DNA from: an uncultured Alphaproteobacteria bacterium | GTDB taxonomy: Bacteria; Pseudomonadota; Alphaproteobacteria; RF32; CAG-239 | Assembly: GCA_944391495.1 (NCBI GenBank) | Contig: CALXTU010000001.1 | Location: forward strand, 185,981 to 249,980 | Direction of reading: 5' to 3' | Length of the DNA stretch: 64,000 nt | In this document: positions 43,216-52,205 of the stretch, piece after piece | How positions within the stretch are numbered: the first letter of the stretch is position 1 | Layout: every line of letters starts with the position of its first letter | Made by a program: the position numbers and the translations under genes | Notes under the pieces: generated by a model | The model's input: the letters and a program-made list of their open reading frames with translations, nothing else | Told to the model about the DNA's origin: nothing | Database searches by the model: none

Positions 43216-45156
43216 ATGAATATTATCGAGCTGAAAAATATTCATAAATATTTCGGTCAGGACGGCAACCGGGTGCATGTGCTGAAAGGAATTAATCTGT
43301 GCATTGAAAAGGGAGATTTTGTCGCCATTATCGGGCAGTCCGGTTCCGGAAAGTCAACCATGATGAATATCATCGGCTGTTTAGATGTTCCGACTTCGGG
43401 ATCGTATAAAATCAACGGCGTTGAAGTCGGCAAGATGAGTAAAGACCAGCTGGCGGAACTTCGCTGCAAAACCTTCGGGTTTATTTTTCAACGCTATAAT
43501 CTGCTGAATAATCTGAAAGCCAGCGAAAATGCCGCTCTGCCGGCGGTTTATCTGGGACTGAACGCCGAAGACCGGAATAAAAGGGCGGTTGAGCTTTTAA
43601 AACAGCTTGAGTTGGGAAATAAGCTCGGTAACAAGCCCAACGAACTTTCCGGCGGTCAGCAGCAGCGGGTGAGTATTGCCCGGGCACTGATGAACGGCGG
43701 TGAGATTATTCTGGCCGATGAGCCGACCGGTGCGCTGGATTCAAAAAGCGGCGAAATGGTTATGGAAATTATCAAAAAGCTGCACCGACAGGGGCATACG
43801 ATTATTCTGGTTACCCATGACGGTAAAATTGCCGCCCAGGCCAGCCGCATTATTGAAATCAAAGACGGCGAGATTGTGGCCGACGAGCGCAAGGCTTCGG
43901 ATTTTTATGAAGTGAAGGACGCGGTTAAACCGGTTAAAAGAAGCCGGATTGACATGATGAAATACAGTTTTCTCGAATCGCTGAAAATGTCCTTACACGC
44001 CATATTGGCGAATAAAATGCGCTCTTTGCTGACGATGCTCGGCATTATTATCGGCATTGCCTCGGTAGTTTCGGTGGTGGCGCTCGGTAATGCCTCGCAG
44101 GCCAAGATTATGGCGCAGATTAATTCAATGGGAACCAACACGATTGATATTATGCCGGGAACCGGTTTCGGCGATATGCGCTCCGGGCGGGTTAAAACTC
44201 TGAAAGTGAGCGATTCAAATTATTTGGCGCGGCAGGGATTTGTCGATAATTCGACGCCCAGTGTTTCGGCCAGCGGTACGCTGGTCTATGGCAATTATTC
44301 ATTGACGGCGCAACTGCGCGGCGTGGGCGCGCAGTATTTTGAAGTTAAGGGGCGCGATATCGCTCAGGGCAGAGTTTTCAGCGAGCGGGAAGTTGACAAT
44401 ATGGCCTCGGTCGTGGTTATTGACGATAATACGTTAAATGAGATTTTTGCCGATAATCCGAATCCGATCGGCGAGATTATCATGTTTAACAAAAAACCGT
44501 TGAAAATTATCGGCGTGACGGAAAAAGACAGTAATCCGGGGCCGATGTCGGAGACAATGAACATCTGGACACCGTATACGACGGCAATGTATAAAATCAA
44601 CGGCAGCAGCGATATTAACTCAATTACGGTTAAGGTTTCGGACGCGGTAAATTCTCAAGTGGCCGAGGAAAGCATTGAAAATATTTTGACGGCGCTGCAC
44701 GGCACCAAAGACTTTTTTATGATTAACAGCGACAGCATCAAGCAGACGGTTGAAAGCGCAACCAACACAATGAAACTTTTGATTGCCAGTATTGCGGTTA
44801 TTTCTTTGATTGTCGGCGGAATCGGCGTGATGAATATCATGCTGGTGTCGGTTACCGAGAGGACTAGAGAAATCGGAATCCGCATGGCTATCGGTGCACA
44901 ACAGGCCGATATCCTGCTACAGTTTTTGATTGAGGCGATTTTGATTTGTCTGGTCGGCGGTTTTATGGGGGTGGCGCTGTCAATGATTATCGGTTTTTGC
45001 TTTAATACTTTTTCGGAAGATTTCGGCATGATTTTTTCAACCGCGTCAATTGTTCTGGCTTTGGTTTGTTCAACGGCCATCGGCATTATCTTCGGTTATA
45101 TGCCGGCCAAAAATGCCTCAAACCTGAACCCGATTGACGCCTTGGCGAGTGAGTAA
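43216..45156 (+). CDS. macB: MacB-like ABC transporter (ATPase-permease)
   Basis: 646 residues from MNIIELKNIHKYFGQ. The ATPase domain has Walker A GQSGSGKST, signature LSGGQQQRVSIARAL and Walker B ILADEPTGALD. A transmembrane helix follows near 290, then a large periplasmic MacB_PCD domain (about 305-520), then three C-terminal helices with the FtsX fold (IGIRMAIGAQQADILLQFL). Such systems use mechanotransmission to expel macrolides, peptides or toxins. ATG 43216 is chosen over upstream in-frame starts inside macA. Confidence 0.93.
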   Translation: MNIIELKNIHKYFGQDGNRVHVLKGINLCIEKGDFVAIIGQSGSGKSTMMNIIGCLDVPTSGSYKINGVEVGKMSKDQLAELRCKTFGFIFQRYNLLNNLKASENAALPAVYLGLNAEDRNKRAVELLKQLELGNKLGNKPNELSGGQQQRVSIARALMNGGEIILADEPTGALDSKSGEMVMEIIKKLHRQGHTIILVTHDGKIAAQASRIIEIKDGEIVADERKASDFYEVKDAVKPVKRSRIDMMKYSFLESLKMSLHAILANKMRSLLTMLGIIIGIASVVSVVALGNASQAKIMAQINSMGTNTIDIMPGTGFGDMRSGRVKTLKVSDSNYLARQGFVDNSTPSVSASGTLVYGNYSLTAQLRGVGAQYFEVKGRDIAQGRVFSEREVDNMASVVVIDDNTLNEIFADNPNPIGEIIMFNKKPLKIIGVTEKDSNPGPMSETMNIWTPYTTAMYKINGSSDINSITVKVSDAVNSQVAEESIENILTALHGTKDFFMINSDSIKQTVESATNTMKLLIASIAVISLIVGGIGVMNIMLVSVTERTREIGIRMAIGAQQADILLQFLIEAILICLVGGFMGVALSMIIGFCFNTFSEDFGMIFSTASIVLALVCSTAIGIIFGYMPAKNASNLNPIDALASE

Positions 45157-45160
45157 GAAG

Positions 45161-46549
45161 ATGAAAAACGGCATGGTAAAATTGATGATTTTGGCGGAAC
45201 TTTTGCTGATTGCCGGCTGCGTCAGCACAAAGTATCTGCCGCAGTCCGCGGCGGAAGAGCTCGGTTATTCGCAGGAAATTGCCGCGCAGTATCAGGCGGA
45301 TCAAGAATGGTGGAAAGATTACGGCAATGCCGAGTTGGACAGGTTGGTGGCAACCGCGTTGCGGAATAATCCGGATTATCTGAAAGCGGCGATTAATATT
45401 AATAAGGAATTGTATAATCTGAGTCTGGCGACCTCAGATCTGTTTCCGACGCTTTACGGCAGCAGCGGTGCATCTACCCAGCGGCGGATTGACACCGGTG
45501 ATCATTTTGCCAGTAATTTTACGGGAGAGGCCGGACTAAACTATGAGCTTGATTTATACGGTAAAATCCGTAATCAGCGGTCGGCGCAGGCTTTTGAATA
45601 TCAGGCCACGGTTATGGATAAAGAAACCGCCCGGCTGAGCCTTATTTACAGTGTGGTGGATTTATATTTTAATCTGGAATATCTGCAAAATGCGATTGAT
45701 GTGACCAAAGACAACATCAGGGCTTATGAGGGTATTCAGGATATTATGAAGGAAAAATATGAAAACGGCCGCAGCGACCAGCTGGAGTATCTTGAATCAA
45801 AGCAGAGTCTGATCAGCGAAAAAAGCCGGCTGTTGGAGCTTGAAACCAGTTTTAAGGAATTGGAAACCAGCCTGCGGAATATTTTGAATTTGCAGGCCGG
45901 CGAGGAGCTTAATCTGCAATATACCGATATTTTACAGCAGAAAACACTGGGTGTTGATATGGACGTTCCGGTATCGGTTTTAGCCAGAAGACCGGATTTG
46001 CTGGCAAGTCAATACCGGCTTGAAGAGGCTTTTGAGAATTTGAAGGCGGAAGAGAAAAACTGGTATCCCGGAATCTCTTTGAACGGGGCCATAGCTTCGT
46101 CATCGGGCAAGGCGCGGACAGTCTTTGATTTTCCGTATATCTTGGGCAGCGTTTCGCTTGATTTGCCGTTTTTGGATTGGAACCGGGTTAAAAACAATGT
46201 CAAAATCTCGGAAGCCGATTATCAGATTGCGGCAATAGATTTTAAGGATACGCTGAATCAGGCGGTTAATGAAGTGGCTTATTATTACTTTGCTTATGTC
46301 AAAGCCGATGAGTTGTATCAAAATACTCTGGAAAATTATCAAAATGCGGTTAAGATTACAAAATATTATGACAGCCGCTACAATAACGGCAAGACCGAAT
46401 TCAGAAATTTTCTGGAGGCGGTTAACAGCGAAAATTCACTGCGCAAAGATTTGATTGCACAGAAATATCAAATTATCAAATACGAGAATTATATTTATAA
46501 GGCAATGGCCGGAAGATATCAGAACAAAGAAGAGGAACAAGATGCTTGA
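45161..46549 (+). CDS. Outer-membrane efflux lipoprotein (TolC/NodT family)
   Basis: About 462 residues. The signal peptide ends in lipobox LIAGC (Cys19), so it is an outer-membrane lipoprotein. Two OEP repeats with long alpha-helical hairpins follow, including ARRPDLLASQYRLEEAFENLK and YNNGKTEFRNFLEAVNSE. It completes a tripartite MacA-MacB-OMF exporter. The start at 45161 is four bases after the macB stop. Its end overlaps the next gene by 8 bases. Confidence 0.9.
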   Translation: MKNGMVKLMILAELLLIAGCVSTKYLPQSAAEELGYSQEIAAQYQADQEWWKDYGNAELDRLVATALRNNPDYLKAAININKELYNLSLATSDLFPTLYGSSGASTQRRIDTGDHFASNFTGEAGLNYELDLYGKIRNQRSAQAFEYQATVMDKETARLSLIYSVVDLYFNLEYLQNAIDVTKDNIRAYEGIQDIMKEKYENGRSDQLEYLESKQSLISEKSRLLELETSFKELETSLRNILNLQAGEELNLQYTDILQQKTLGVDMDVPVSVLARRPDLLASQYRLEEAFENLKAEEKNWYPGISLNGAIASSSGKARTVFDFPYILGSVSLDLPFLDWNRVKNNVKISEADYQIAAIDFKDTLNQAVNEVAYYYFAYVKADELYQNTLENYQNAVKITKYYDSRYNNGKTEFRNFLEAVNSENSLRKDLIAQKYQIIKYENYIYKAMAGRYQNKEEEQDA

Positions 46550-46997
46550 TGCCGAAAAGTTACAGGAGCTGAAAGACAAACATATTATTTCGGAAGAGGA
46601 GCTGGTGGAGCAAAAACACCGGTTGGCAGCGCGTTTGCTGCATAAGGAAGACGCATCGTCGGCTCGTAACGGAATTGTTTATATCATCTTGGCCTTTTTT
46701 GTGGGTGCCATCGGAATGCATAATTTTTATGCCCGTTACTGGAAAAGGGGACTGGTGCAGTTTTTGCTGGCTCTGATATCTCCGTATATGTTGTTTGTGC
46801 CGTTGATTTTTACGTCGTTTTGGGCGATGGTTGAACTTTTGTTTGTCAACCGCGGGCCGGACGGGGTTTTGTTTAAGGGAAATCGCAAGGTTATCTGGGG
46901 TTTGCGGGTTGCCGCGGTGCTGGTTTTGGTACTGGCGTATTCATCGGCTGATCTGGTCGTGCAGGATATGGATATGCAAATGTTGGCGGAAATTTAA
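46542..46997 (+). CDS. SHOCT-like plus TM2-domain membrane protein
   Basis: About 151 residues. An N-terminal helix pair LQELKDKHIISEEELVEQKHRL resembles a SHOCT oligomerisation motif. The rest is a TM2-type region: VYIILAFFVGAIGMHNFYARYWKRGLVQFLL, then two more hydrophobic segments (about 85-105 and 122-140). Overlap with the exporter gene by 8 bases indicates co-expression. Its role beside the exporter is unknown. Confidence 0.75.
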   Translation: MLDAEKLQELKDKHIISEEELVEQKHRLAARLLHKEDASSARNGIVYIILAFFVGAIGMHNFYARYWKRGLVQFLLALISPYMLFVPLIFTSFWAMVELLFVNRGPDGVLFKGNRKVIWGLRVAAVLVLVLAYSSADLVVQDMDMQMLAEI

Positions 46998-47057
46998 AAA
47001 GTTGAAAAAAAGTGCTTGCAAAATAAAAAATATATGATATTAACTAAGGCACACGAT

Positions 47058-47132
47058 GCGGGTATAGCTCAGGGGTAGAGCGCAACCTTGCCAAGGTTGA
47101 TGTCGTGGGTCCGAATCCCATTGCCCGCTCCA
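47058..47132 (+). tRNA. tRNA-Gly (anticodon GCC)
   Basis: Acceptor GCGGGTA/TGCCCGC with one G-T pair, anticodon loop CTTGCCAA centre (GCC), TPsiC loop TCCGAAT and encoded CCA at 47130-47132. A terminator follows at once. Confidence 0.93.
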
Positions 47133-47138
47133 ATTCGA

Positions 47139-47169
47139 CCGCTGCTTTATAACAGGCAGCGGTATTTTT
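47139..47169 (+). terminator. tRNA-Gly(GCC) terminator
   Basis: CCGCTGC (47139-47145) pairs with GCAGCGG (47156-47162), followed by TATTTTT. Confidence 0.85.
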
Positions 47170-47184
47170 GTATCGGGGACAAGA

Positions 47185-48060
47185 ATGAATAAATGTTTGT
47201 CGGCAGCGGTCGGCGTTATTTTGTTGGCAGGGATATTTTGGTTTTATCCGGATAAAGAACAGAAATTTACCGAAATTGTCCGAAACAAGAATTTTCAGGT
47301 TGGTGTTGCCGTTTTAGCCGAAGATGGTCTTAAAGTTTCCGATAATGACTTGTATCCGCTGGCCAGCGTTTTCAAACTGCATGTGGCGGCGGCCGTTTTA
47401 AATAAGGTTGAAGAAGATAAAATATCTCTTGATTATGAGCTGCCGGTTAAACAGAGGGGGCTGATTGCCAATACTCACAGTCCGATGTTGGACGGCCGAG
47501 GCAACGGCGATTTTTTTCTTTCACTGAAAGAATTGTTACGTTATATGCTGGCGTACAGCGATAATAATGCCTGCGATATTTTAATCTCGTTTGCCGGCGG
47601 AATGGATTATATTCAGGCATATGTTAAAAATCTCGGTTTTGATAATACGATTTTGCGGGTGACGGAAAAAGAAATGCAGGATAATCCGGAAAAGCAGAAA
47701 ATCAACCGGGCAACGCCGGCAGACGTATCCCGGTTTTTGGCGCTGATTTTACGGGAGGGTTTCTTTATGCCGGCACACCGGTCTTTTGTGCAAGAAACGC
47801 TGATGCAAACCAATACGGGAGAAGATAAAATCAAGAGGTTTTTGCCGCCCGATGTCGTTATGGGGCATAAAACCGGAACGGGAATGCGTACGGCTGACGG
47901 CATGAGGATTGCGGAAAACGATGCGGCGTTTGTCCGGCTGCCGGACGGGCGGGAATATTATCAGGTTATTTTGTTGAAAAATTCATATGAGAGCGACGAA
48001 ACGAATCGTTTAGCCATTGCCGAAATTGCCGATGCGGTTTATCAGCAGTTTAAACAGTAA
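47185..48060 (+). CDS. Class A serine beta-lactamase-like protein
   Basis: 291 residues with an N-terminal membrane or signal segment (about 5-21). Active-site motifs are SVFK (61-64; Ser70-X-X-Lys73), SDN (125-127; Ambler 130-132), an omega-loop Glu161 in TEKEMQDN followed by QKINRATP, and KTGTG (229-233; Ambler 234-238). The omega loop and the Asn-Arg-Ala-Thr-Pro segment resemble subclass A2 (CfxA/PER-like) enzymes. All catalytic residues are present, so penicillin or cephalosporin hydrolysis is plausible but untested. It follows tRNA-Gly and ends in a terminator. Confidence 0.85.
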   Translation: MNKCLSAAVGVILLAGIFWFYPDKEQKFTEIVRNKNFQVGVAVLAEDGLKVSDNDLYPLASVFKLHVAAAVLNKVEEDKISLDYELPVKQRGLIANTHSPMLDGRGNGDFFLSLKELLRYMLAYSDNNACDILISFAGGMDYIQAYVKNLGFDNTILRVTEKEMQDNPEKQKINRATPADVSRFLALILREGFFMPAHRSFVQETLMQTNTGEDKIKRFLPPDVVMGHKTGTGMRTADGMRIAENDAAFVRLPDGREYYQVILLKNSYESDETNRLAIAEIADAVYQQFKQ

Positions 48061-48089
48061 AGGTAGGCGCCGTCGGTTAATGATTTTAG

Positions 48090-48126
48090 CTCCGACTGTA
48101 TCCTCAGCGATAATCGGAGGCTTTTT
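48090..48126 (+). terminator. Terminator after the beta-lactamase gene
   Basis: CTCCGA (48090-48095) pairs with TCGGAG (48114-48119), followed by GCTTTTT. Confidence 0.65.
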
Positions 48127-48172
48127 GACAGGTTGAGCATTTCGGATATTCAAGAAACCATATTGCGGTCAT

Positions 48173-49033
48173 TTATTTTTCTTTAGCCAAGAGTCGGGCA
48201 AGCTGTAAAAATTGTTCCGGCGTTATTTCTTCCGGCCGCATGGTCGGCGCAATGCCGATTGTCCGGCAGACGGAATCGAGATCAGGAAATTGTTTTAAAC
48301 TTTGACGAATCATTTTGCGCCGCATAGAAAAGGTTAATGACGTCATTTTTTCAACGCTGCGGATTTCATCTGGCGTCAAAGTCTGCGGAAGAGGTTCAAA
48401 CAACAATACCGATGACCATACTTTCGGCGCCGGCGTAAAACATTCGGGATTAAGATCGAACAGGCGGGTGATTTTGCATTGCAGTTGTGCCAGAACGGAC
48501 AACCGGCCGTAGTCTTTACGGTGAATCGGTGCGAGAATCCTGTCGGCAACTTCTTTTTGAAACATCAGCGTTAACGACCGGTAGGCTTTAATGCCATACA
48601 GCCATTTGGTTAAAAGCGGCACGGATATGTTATACGGCAGGTTGGATATAATATGCTTGGGCAGATTTTCGGCAAAAGCGAAATCATATGTCAGAGCGTC
48701 TTGATTGATGATTTCTAAGATATCACCGGTTTTGCTTTTGATATCATGCATGATGTCAATGCAGCGTTCGTCCAGTTCAATAACCGTCAGGCGAGCCGGT
48801 TCGGCCTGTAAAACAGACCGTGTCAGGCCGCCGGGGCCGGGGCCGACCTCAAAAACATGAGCGCCGGCAAAAGAGCCAAGATGCAGATGCTTTAGTGTCA
48901 GAGATATGATTTTGTCGGTAATGTTTTTATCCAGCAGAAAATTCTGGCCCAAAGATTTTTTTGCCAGCAGCCCTTTGGTGTCAACCGTCAACCGCAGAGA
49001 AGGCAGGGAATCGATAATGCTCCGGATATCCAT
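48173..49033 (-). CDS. rsmA: 16S rRNA dimethyladenosine transferase RsmA (KsgA)
   Basis: 286 residues. KKSLGQNFLLDKNI near residue 26 is followed by the SAM-binding VFEVGPGPGGLT, acid VIELDERC, NLPYNISVPLLTKWL (the catalytic NLPY) and MFQKEVADRI, with a C-terminal helical domain. It dimethylates A1518 and A1519 of 16S rRNA. The lptD-surA-pdxA-rsmA order is usual in proteobacteria; pdxA is missing here. Confidence 0.95.
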   Translation of the reverse strand: MDIRSIIDSLPSLRLTVDTKGLLAKKSLGQNFLLDKNITDKIISLTLKHLHLGSFAGAHVFEVGPGPGGLTRSVLQAEPARLTVIELDERCIDIMHDIKSKTGDILEIINQDALTYDFAFAENLPKHIISNLPYNISVPLLTKWLYGIKAYRSLTLMFQKEVADRILAPIHRKDYGRLSVLAQLQCKITRLFDLNPECFTPAPKVWSSVLLFEPLPQTLTPDEIRSVEKMTSLTFSMRRKMIRQSLKQFPDLDSVCRTIGIAPTMRPEEITPEQFLQLARLLAKEK

Positions 49034-49041
49034 GACCGTTT

Positions 49042-49944
49042 TTATTGTTTGACCTCAATGATGGCTTTTTGTTTGATATCCTGCAGAAGTTTTTTGGAAA
49101 TGGCTTCCATCTTTTGATTTTCAAGCAGGGATTTTATTTCTTCCTGATTGGGCTTGAAATCGGGATTTTTTGCCGGATCAAACACCTGCTGGAGTTTCAG
49201 GATATAGTAACCGTCGCCGACAAGAAAAGCGTCGCTGACTTCGCCCGGTTTCATCCGGGAAAGGCGCATTTCAAGCGCCGAAAGCATTTTGCCGGAATTT
49301 ATCCAACCCAGATTACCACCGTTGGCAGCCGAAGGGGCTTCGGAGAAACGGGCGGCATAGAGCTCAAAACGCTGATCCTCGCGCAGCAGTTCGGCCAGCG
49401 ACTGAATGTCTTTGGCGTGTTTGCGTGAAATATAGATTTCCTGTACCTGATATTTTTTGATACTCATGTCTTTGATGACATCGTCGATGGTTTCGTCGAT
49501 TTCTTTTTGGGTCAGGTTGGCGGTTTGATAATATTTTTTGCGAATCAACTTAACCCAGGCAATCTCCGCCCGGATATTGTCGGCCAAAGATGCGCGATTG
49601 ATTTTGTGTTTGCCGAGGGACGACAAAGATACTTTGTTTTTTTTGGCCCAAGCTTTCATCTGGTTTTCAACCTCTTTGTCGGAAACCGTTATGCCCTCTT
49701 TGGCAGCCGCCTGAGATTTAAGCTTTTGTTCAACGGTCTGAACCATGACTCTCTGATCAATCATATTTTTGGTTTCCGAGTTATAAGGAATCGGCGAATT
49801 GAGCATAAAAATATTTACCTGGTTGCTCAAATCTTCGGTTGAAATGATTTCACCGTTGACTAGGGCGGCAATTTTAACGGTGTCGGCTTTTGCCGGCGTT
49901 ATCAAGCCGCATATCAGACCTAAAACCAAAAATATTTTTTTCAT
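49042..49944 (-). CDS. surA: SurA-like periplasmic peptidyl-prolyl isomerase/chaperone
   Basis: 300 residues with a signal peptide (1-20, cut after AKA). An N-terminal SurA_N chaperone domain (about 25-160) is followed by a single parvulin domain (about 165-265) containing FSEAPSAANGGNLGWINSGKMLSALE and GYYILKLQQV. SurA escorts outer-membrane proteins such as LptD. E. coli SurA has two parvulin domains; one is common in alphaproteobacteria. AAGGAGA precedes the start. Confidence 0.9.
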   Translation of the reverse strand: MKKIFLVLGLICGLITPAKADTVKIAALVNGEIISTEDLSNQVNIFMLNSPIPYNSETKNMIDQRVMVQTVEQKLKSQAAAKEGITVSDKEVENQMKAWAKKNKVSLSSLGKHKINRASLADNIRAEIAWVKLIRKKYYQTANLTQKEIDETIDDVIKDMSIKKYQVQEIYISRKHAKDIQSLAELLREDQRFELYAARFSEAPSAANGGNLGWINSGKMLSALEMRLSRMKPGEVSDAFLVGDGYYILKLQQVFDPAKNPDFKPNQEEIKSLLENQKMEAISKKLLQDIKQKAIIEVKQ

Positions 49945-49961
49945 CAGTTAATCTCCTTGAG

Positions 49962-52205
49962 TTAATTTGTTCCTATACCGCCAAGGGTTTTCAGGTAAAA
50001 CGAAAAATAGAAAGCCAGTTCGTTTTCGTCCGAGGGATCGTCCGAGTATTCTTTTTCGACATGAAAAGCAAAGCGGGAACATTCGTCTTCATAAATAATG
50101 CCGCCGCCGTTGGATATGGCCCGGTTGTTTACGAGGTCTTGCCGGTTGAACATATCAACCGACCAGTTGCGGGTGATTTTGGAGCTTAATATCGTAAAGA
50201 TTTCTTTGCGGTGGGTGTCAATGTAGTCATAACCCGCATAGTTGTCAGCCTCGGGGAAATAAATGTATGATACGTTCAGACGCAGAATGTCGGTGCCGAC
50301 GGAGGAGCTGAGCTCGCTGTAATTGATGCTGAAATCATCTTTGTCGAGTTTGAAACGGTAATTCATATTGAAATATTCGTTCGGAGAGGCATAAATTCTG
50401 CCGACATAATCGGAAAAATGATCTTTTTGACCATCAACGTTAAAAAGGTTGTCATCACGGTCGAATTCGTAGGTTTGTGCCAGCAAAACCGAAGAACGGC
50501 CCCATTGTTTGCCGTAAAAGCTCCAGTTTAAACCATAGCTGATACGGCTGCCGGTGTCGTTGCGGTCATAACCGGCATAGCGGTCCAGATCAAAGATGTT
50601 GACATCTGTTATTTCAATATCCTGGCTGTCATCGTTGGGGATTTTTTCGGGTTTGTTGTCTTGATCCGGGGAAAAAGCGGCAACAATGATGGGCTCCAGA
50701 ATTTGTGATGTGTTGGTTGTGTTTTTGATGAATGGCAGCCGCCATTCCAAGCCGACCTGCGGAAATACTCTTGCCGTTGTTCCGGTATAGTCGCCGCCTT
50801 CGTCATTGTGATATTGTCCGATATAATATAAGTCTGATTTAAGAGAGGCGACCAGACGGTATTTTTCACCGTACGGGCTGGTATACGGAAGAGTCCAAGA
50901 GTTAATCATGGTTGCCCGATGCGAGGTATTGTCTTCTTCGTGATAAACGGAGGCGGTGTTAAAAGTGTTTTTGAAATAGGTTCCGTATTTGTCGGGAGCG
51001 CTGATATTTTCATAGCTCATCAACGGTAAAACGTAAGGTGTGTTATTATTTTGCAGATTATAACTCAGCATATCGTAGTAGTAGCCTTCGATTGAGGCAT
51101 AGTTCCGGTTGTCAAAAGCCTGAAGACGGATACGCGATGTCAGCCAGGGATCATCTTTTCTCGGCAGAGACAAATCTTTGAGATAGTTGTCGTCGGAGGC
51201 GTAGTTTATATCGGTGTCGGCTACCCAGTAGTCGTTGATTTCATATCGTCCGTATAAAAACAGGCTGCCGCGGTTTTTATCCTCATCGTCGTCGCGTAAG
51301 AAAGTTCCGGAAGCTTTTAACTCACCCCGAGAAAAGTATTTGCTGTAAATGCCGGAGTAGATAATACCTTTGTCGGAGGTAATTAACGGGTTGAAAATAA
51401 TATTTTCATGCGGTGAGATGTTCCAAAAATATTGGGGTTGGATACCGGCGCCGAGATAGTTGTTGCTCATAAACCGGGGAAACAAGAATCCCGAGCGGCG
51501 TTCAACCGAAGGATCAGGGTGTGAAAAATACGGCGTATAAAGAACGGGAACACCTTTAAGTTCCAAAAAGGCGTTTTGATATTCAACATCCTGGTCAACC
51601 GGATTATGCATGACTTTGCCGGCTTTTATCTGCCACAAAGGAGCCTCGCCGCGGCAGTTGTCGCAGGGCGTGTAAACGGCATAGCGCAAGACTTTGGTGT
51701 CATCTGATTTTTTATGAAAAGACCGGGCGGCCAGTCTGGTTTTGTCCCGCAGAACGACTTTGATGTTGTTGACGTCGGCTCTTTTCATATGCTCACGAAG
51801 ATCTATCTGATCGGCAAAAAGAACATTGCCGGTTGCATCCAACAAAACAACGTTGCCAACAGCCAAGACATGATCGGCCGTTTGATCGTAAATAACTTTG
51901 TCGGCCTTAAGTGTCAGATCCTCGCGGATAATTTCGACATTGCCGGAGGCGGTTATCAAATTGTTTTCCGAATCGTTTTGCATTTCATCGGCGGTGAAAA
52001 AGATATCGGTTTCCTTTTGAACCGGGGTGCTGAAAACATCTGTAATATTGCGACTCGGTTCAATTTTGGTCAGAGATTTCGGCTTGGTTTCTTCAATGGT
52101 TTTATCGGTGTTCAGCAAAATCAGACTATCGGTGTTTTCGACAGCGGCCGAGGTGTTGGCCAGCAAAGCGGCGGATAATCCGGTCAGGAGCATTTTTTTA
52201 TGCAT
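49962..52205 (-). CDS. lptD: LPS-assembly outer-membrane protein LptD
   Basis: 747 residues with an N-terminal signal peptide (about 1-21). A periplasmic beta-taco domain (about 65-170; TASGNVEIIREDLTLKADKVIYDQ) is followed by the LptD barrel (about 190-747) with YAVYTPCDNC, PYFSHPDPSVERRSGFLFPRF and many amphipathic strands. It inserts LPS into the outer leaflet. Its start overlaps the lptF stop by 8 bases. Confidence 0.94.
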   Translation of the reverse strand: MHKKMLLTGLSAALLANTSAAVENTDSLILLNTDKTIEETKPKSLTKIEPSRNITDVFSTPVQKETDIFFTADEMQNDSENNLITASGNVEIIREDLTLKADKVIYDQTADHVLAVGNVVLLDATGNVLFADQIDLREHMKRADVNNIKVVLRDKTRLAARSFHKKSDDTKVLRYAVYTPCDNCRGEAPLWQIKAGKVMHNPVDQDVEYQNAFLELKGVPVLYTPYFSHPDPSVERRSGFLFPRFMSNNYLGAGIQPQYFWNISPHENIIFNPLITSDKGIIYSGIYSKYFSRGELKASGTFLRDDDEDKNRGSLFLYGRYEINDYWVADTDINYASDDNYLKDLSLPRKDDPWLTSRIRLQAFDNRNYASIEGYYYDMLSYNLQNNNTPYVLPLMSYENISAPDKYGTYFKNTFNTASVYHEEDNTSHRATMINSWTLPYTSPYGEKYRLVASLKSDLYYIGQYHNDEGGDYTGTTARVFPQVGLEWRLPFIKNTTNTSQILEPIIVAAFSPDQDNKPEKIPNDDSQDIEITDVNIFDLDRYAGYDRNDTGSRISYGLNWSFYGKQWGRSSVLLAQTYEFDRDDNLFNVDGQKDHFSDYVGRIYASPNEYFNMNYRFKLDKDDFSINYSELSSSVGTDILRLNVSYIYFPEADNYAGYDYIDTHRKEIFTILSSKITRNWSVDMFNRQDLVNNRAISNGGGIIYEDECSRFAFHVEKEYSDDPSDENELAFYFSFYLKTLGGIGTN

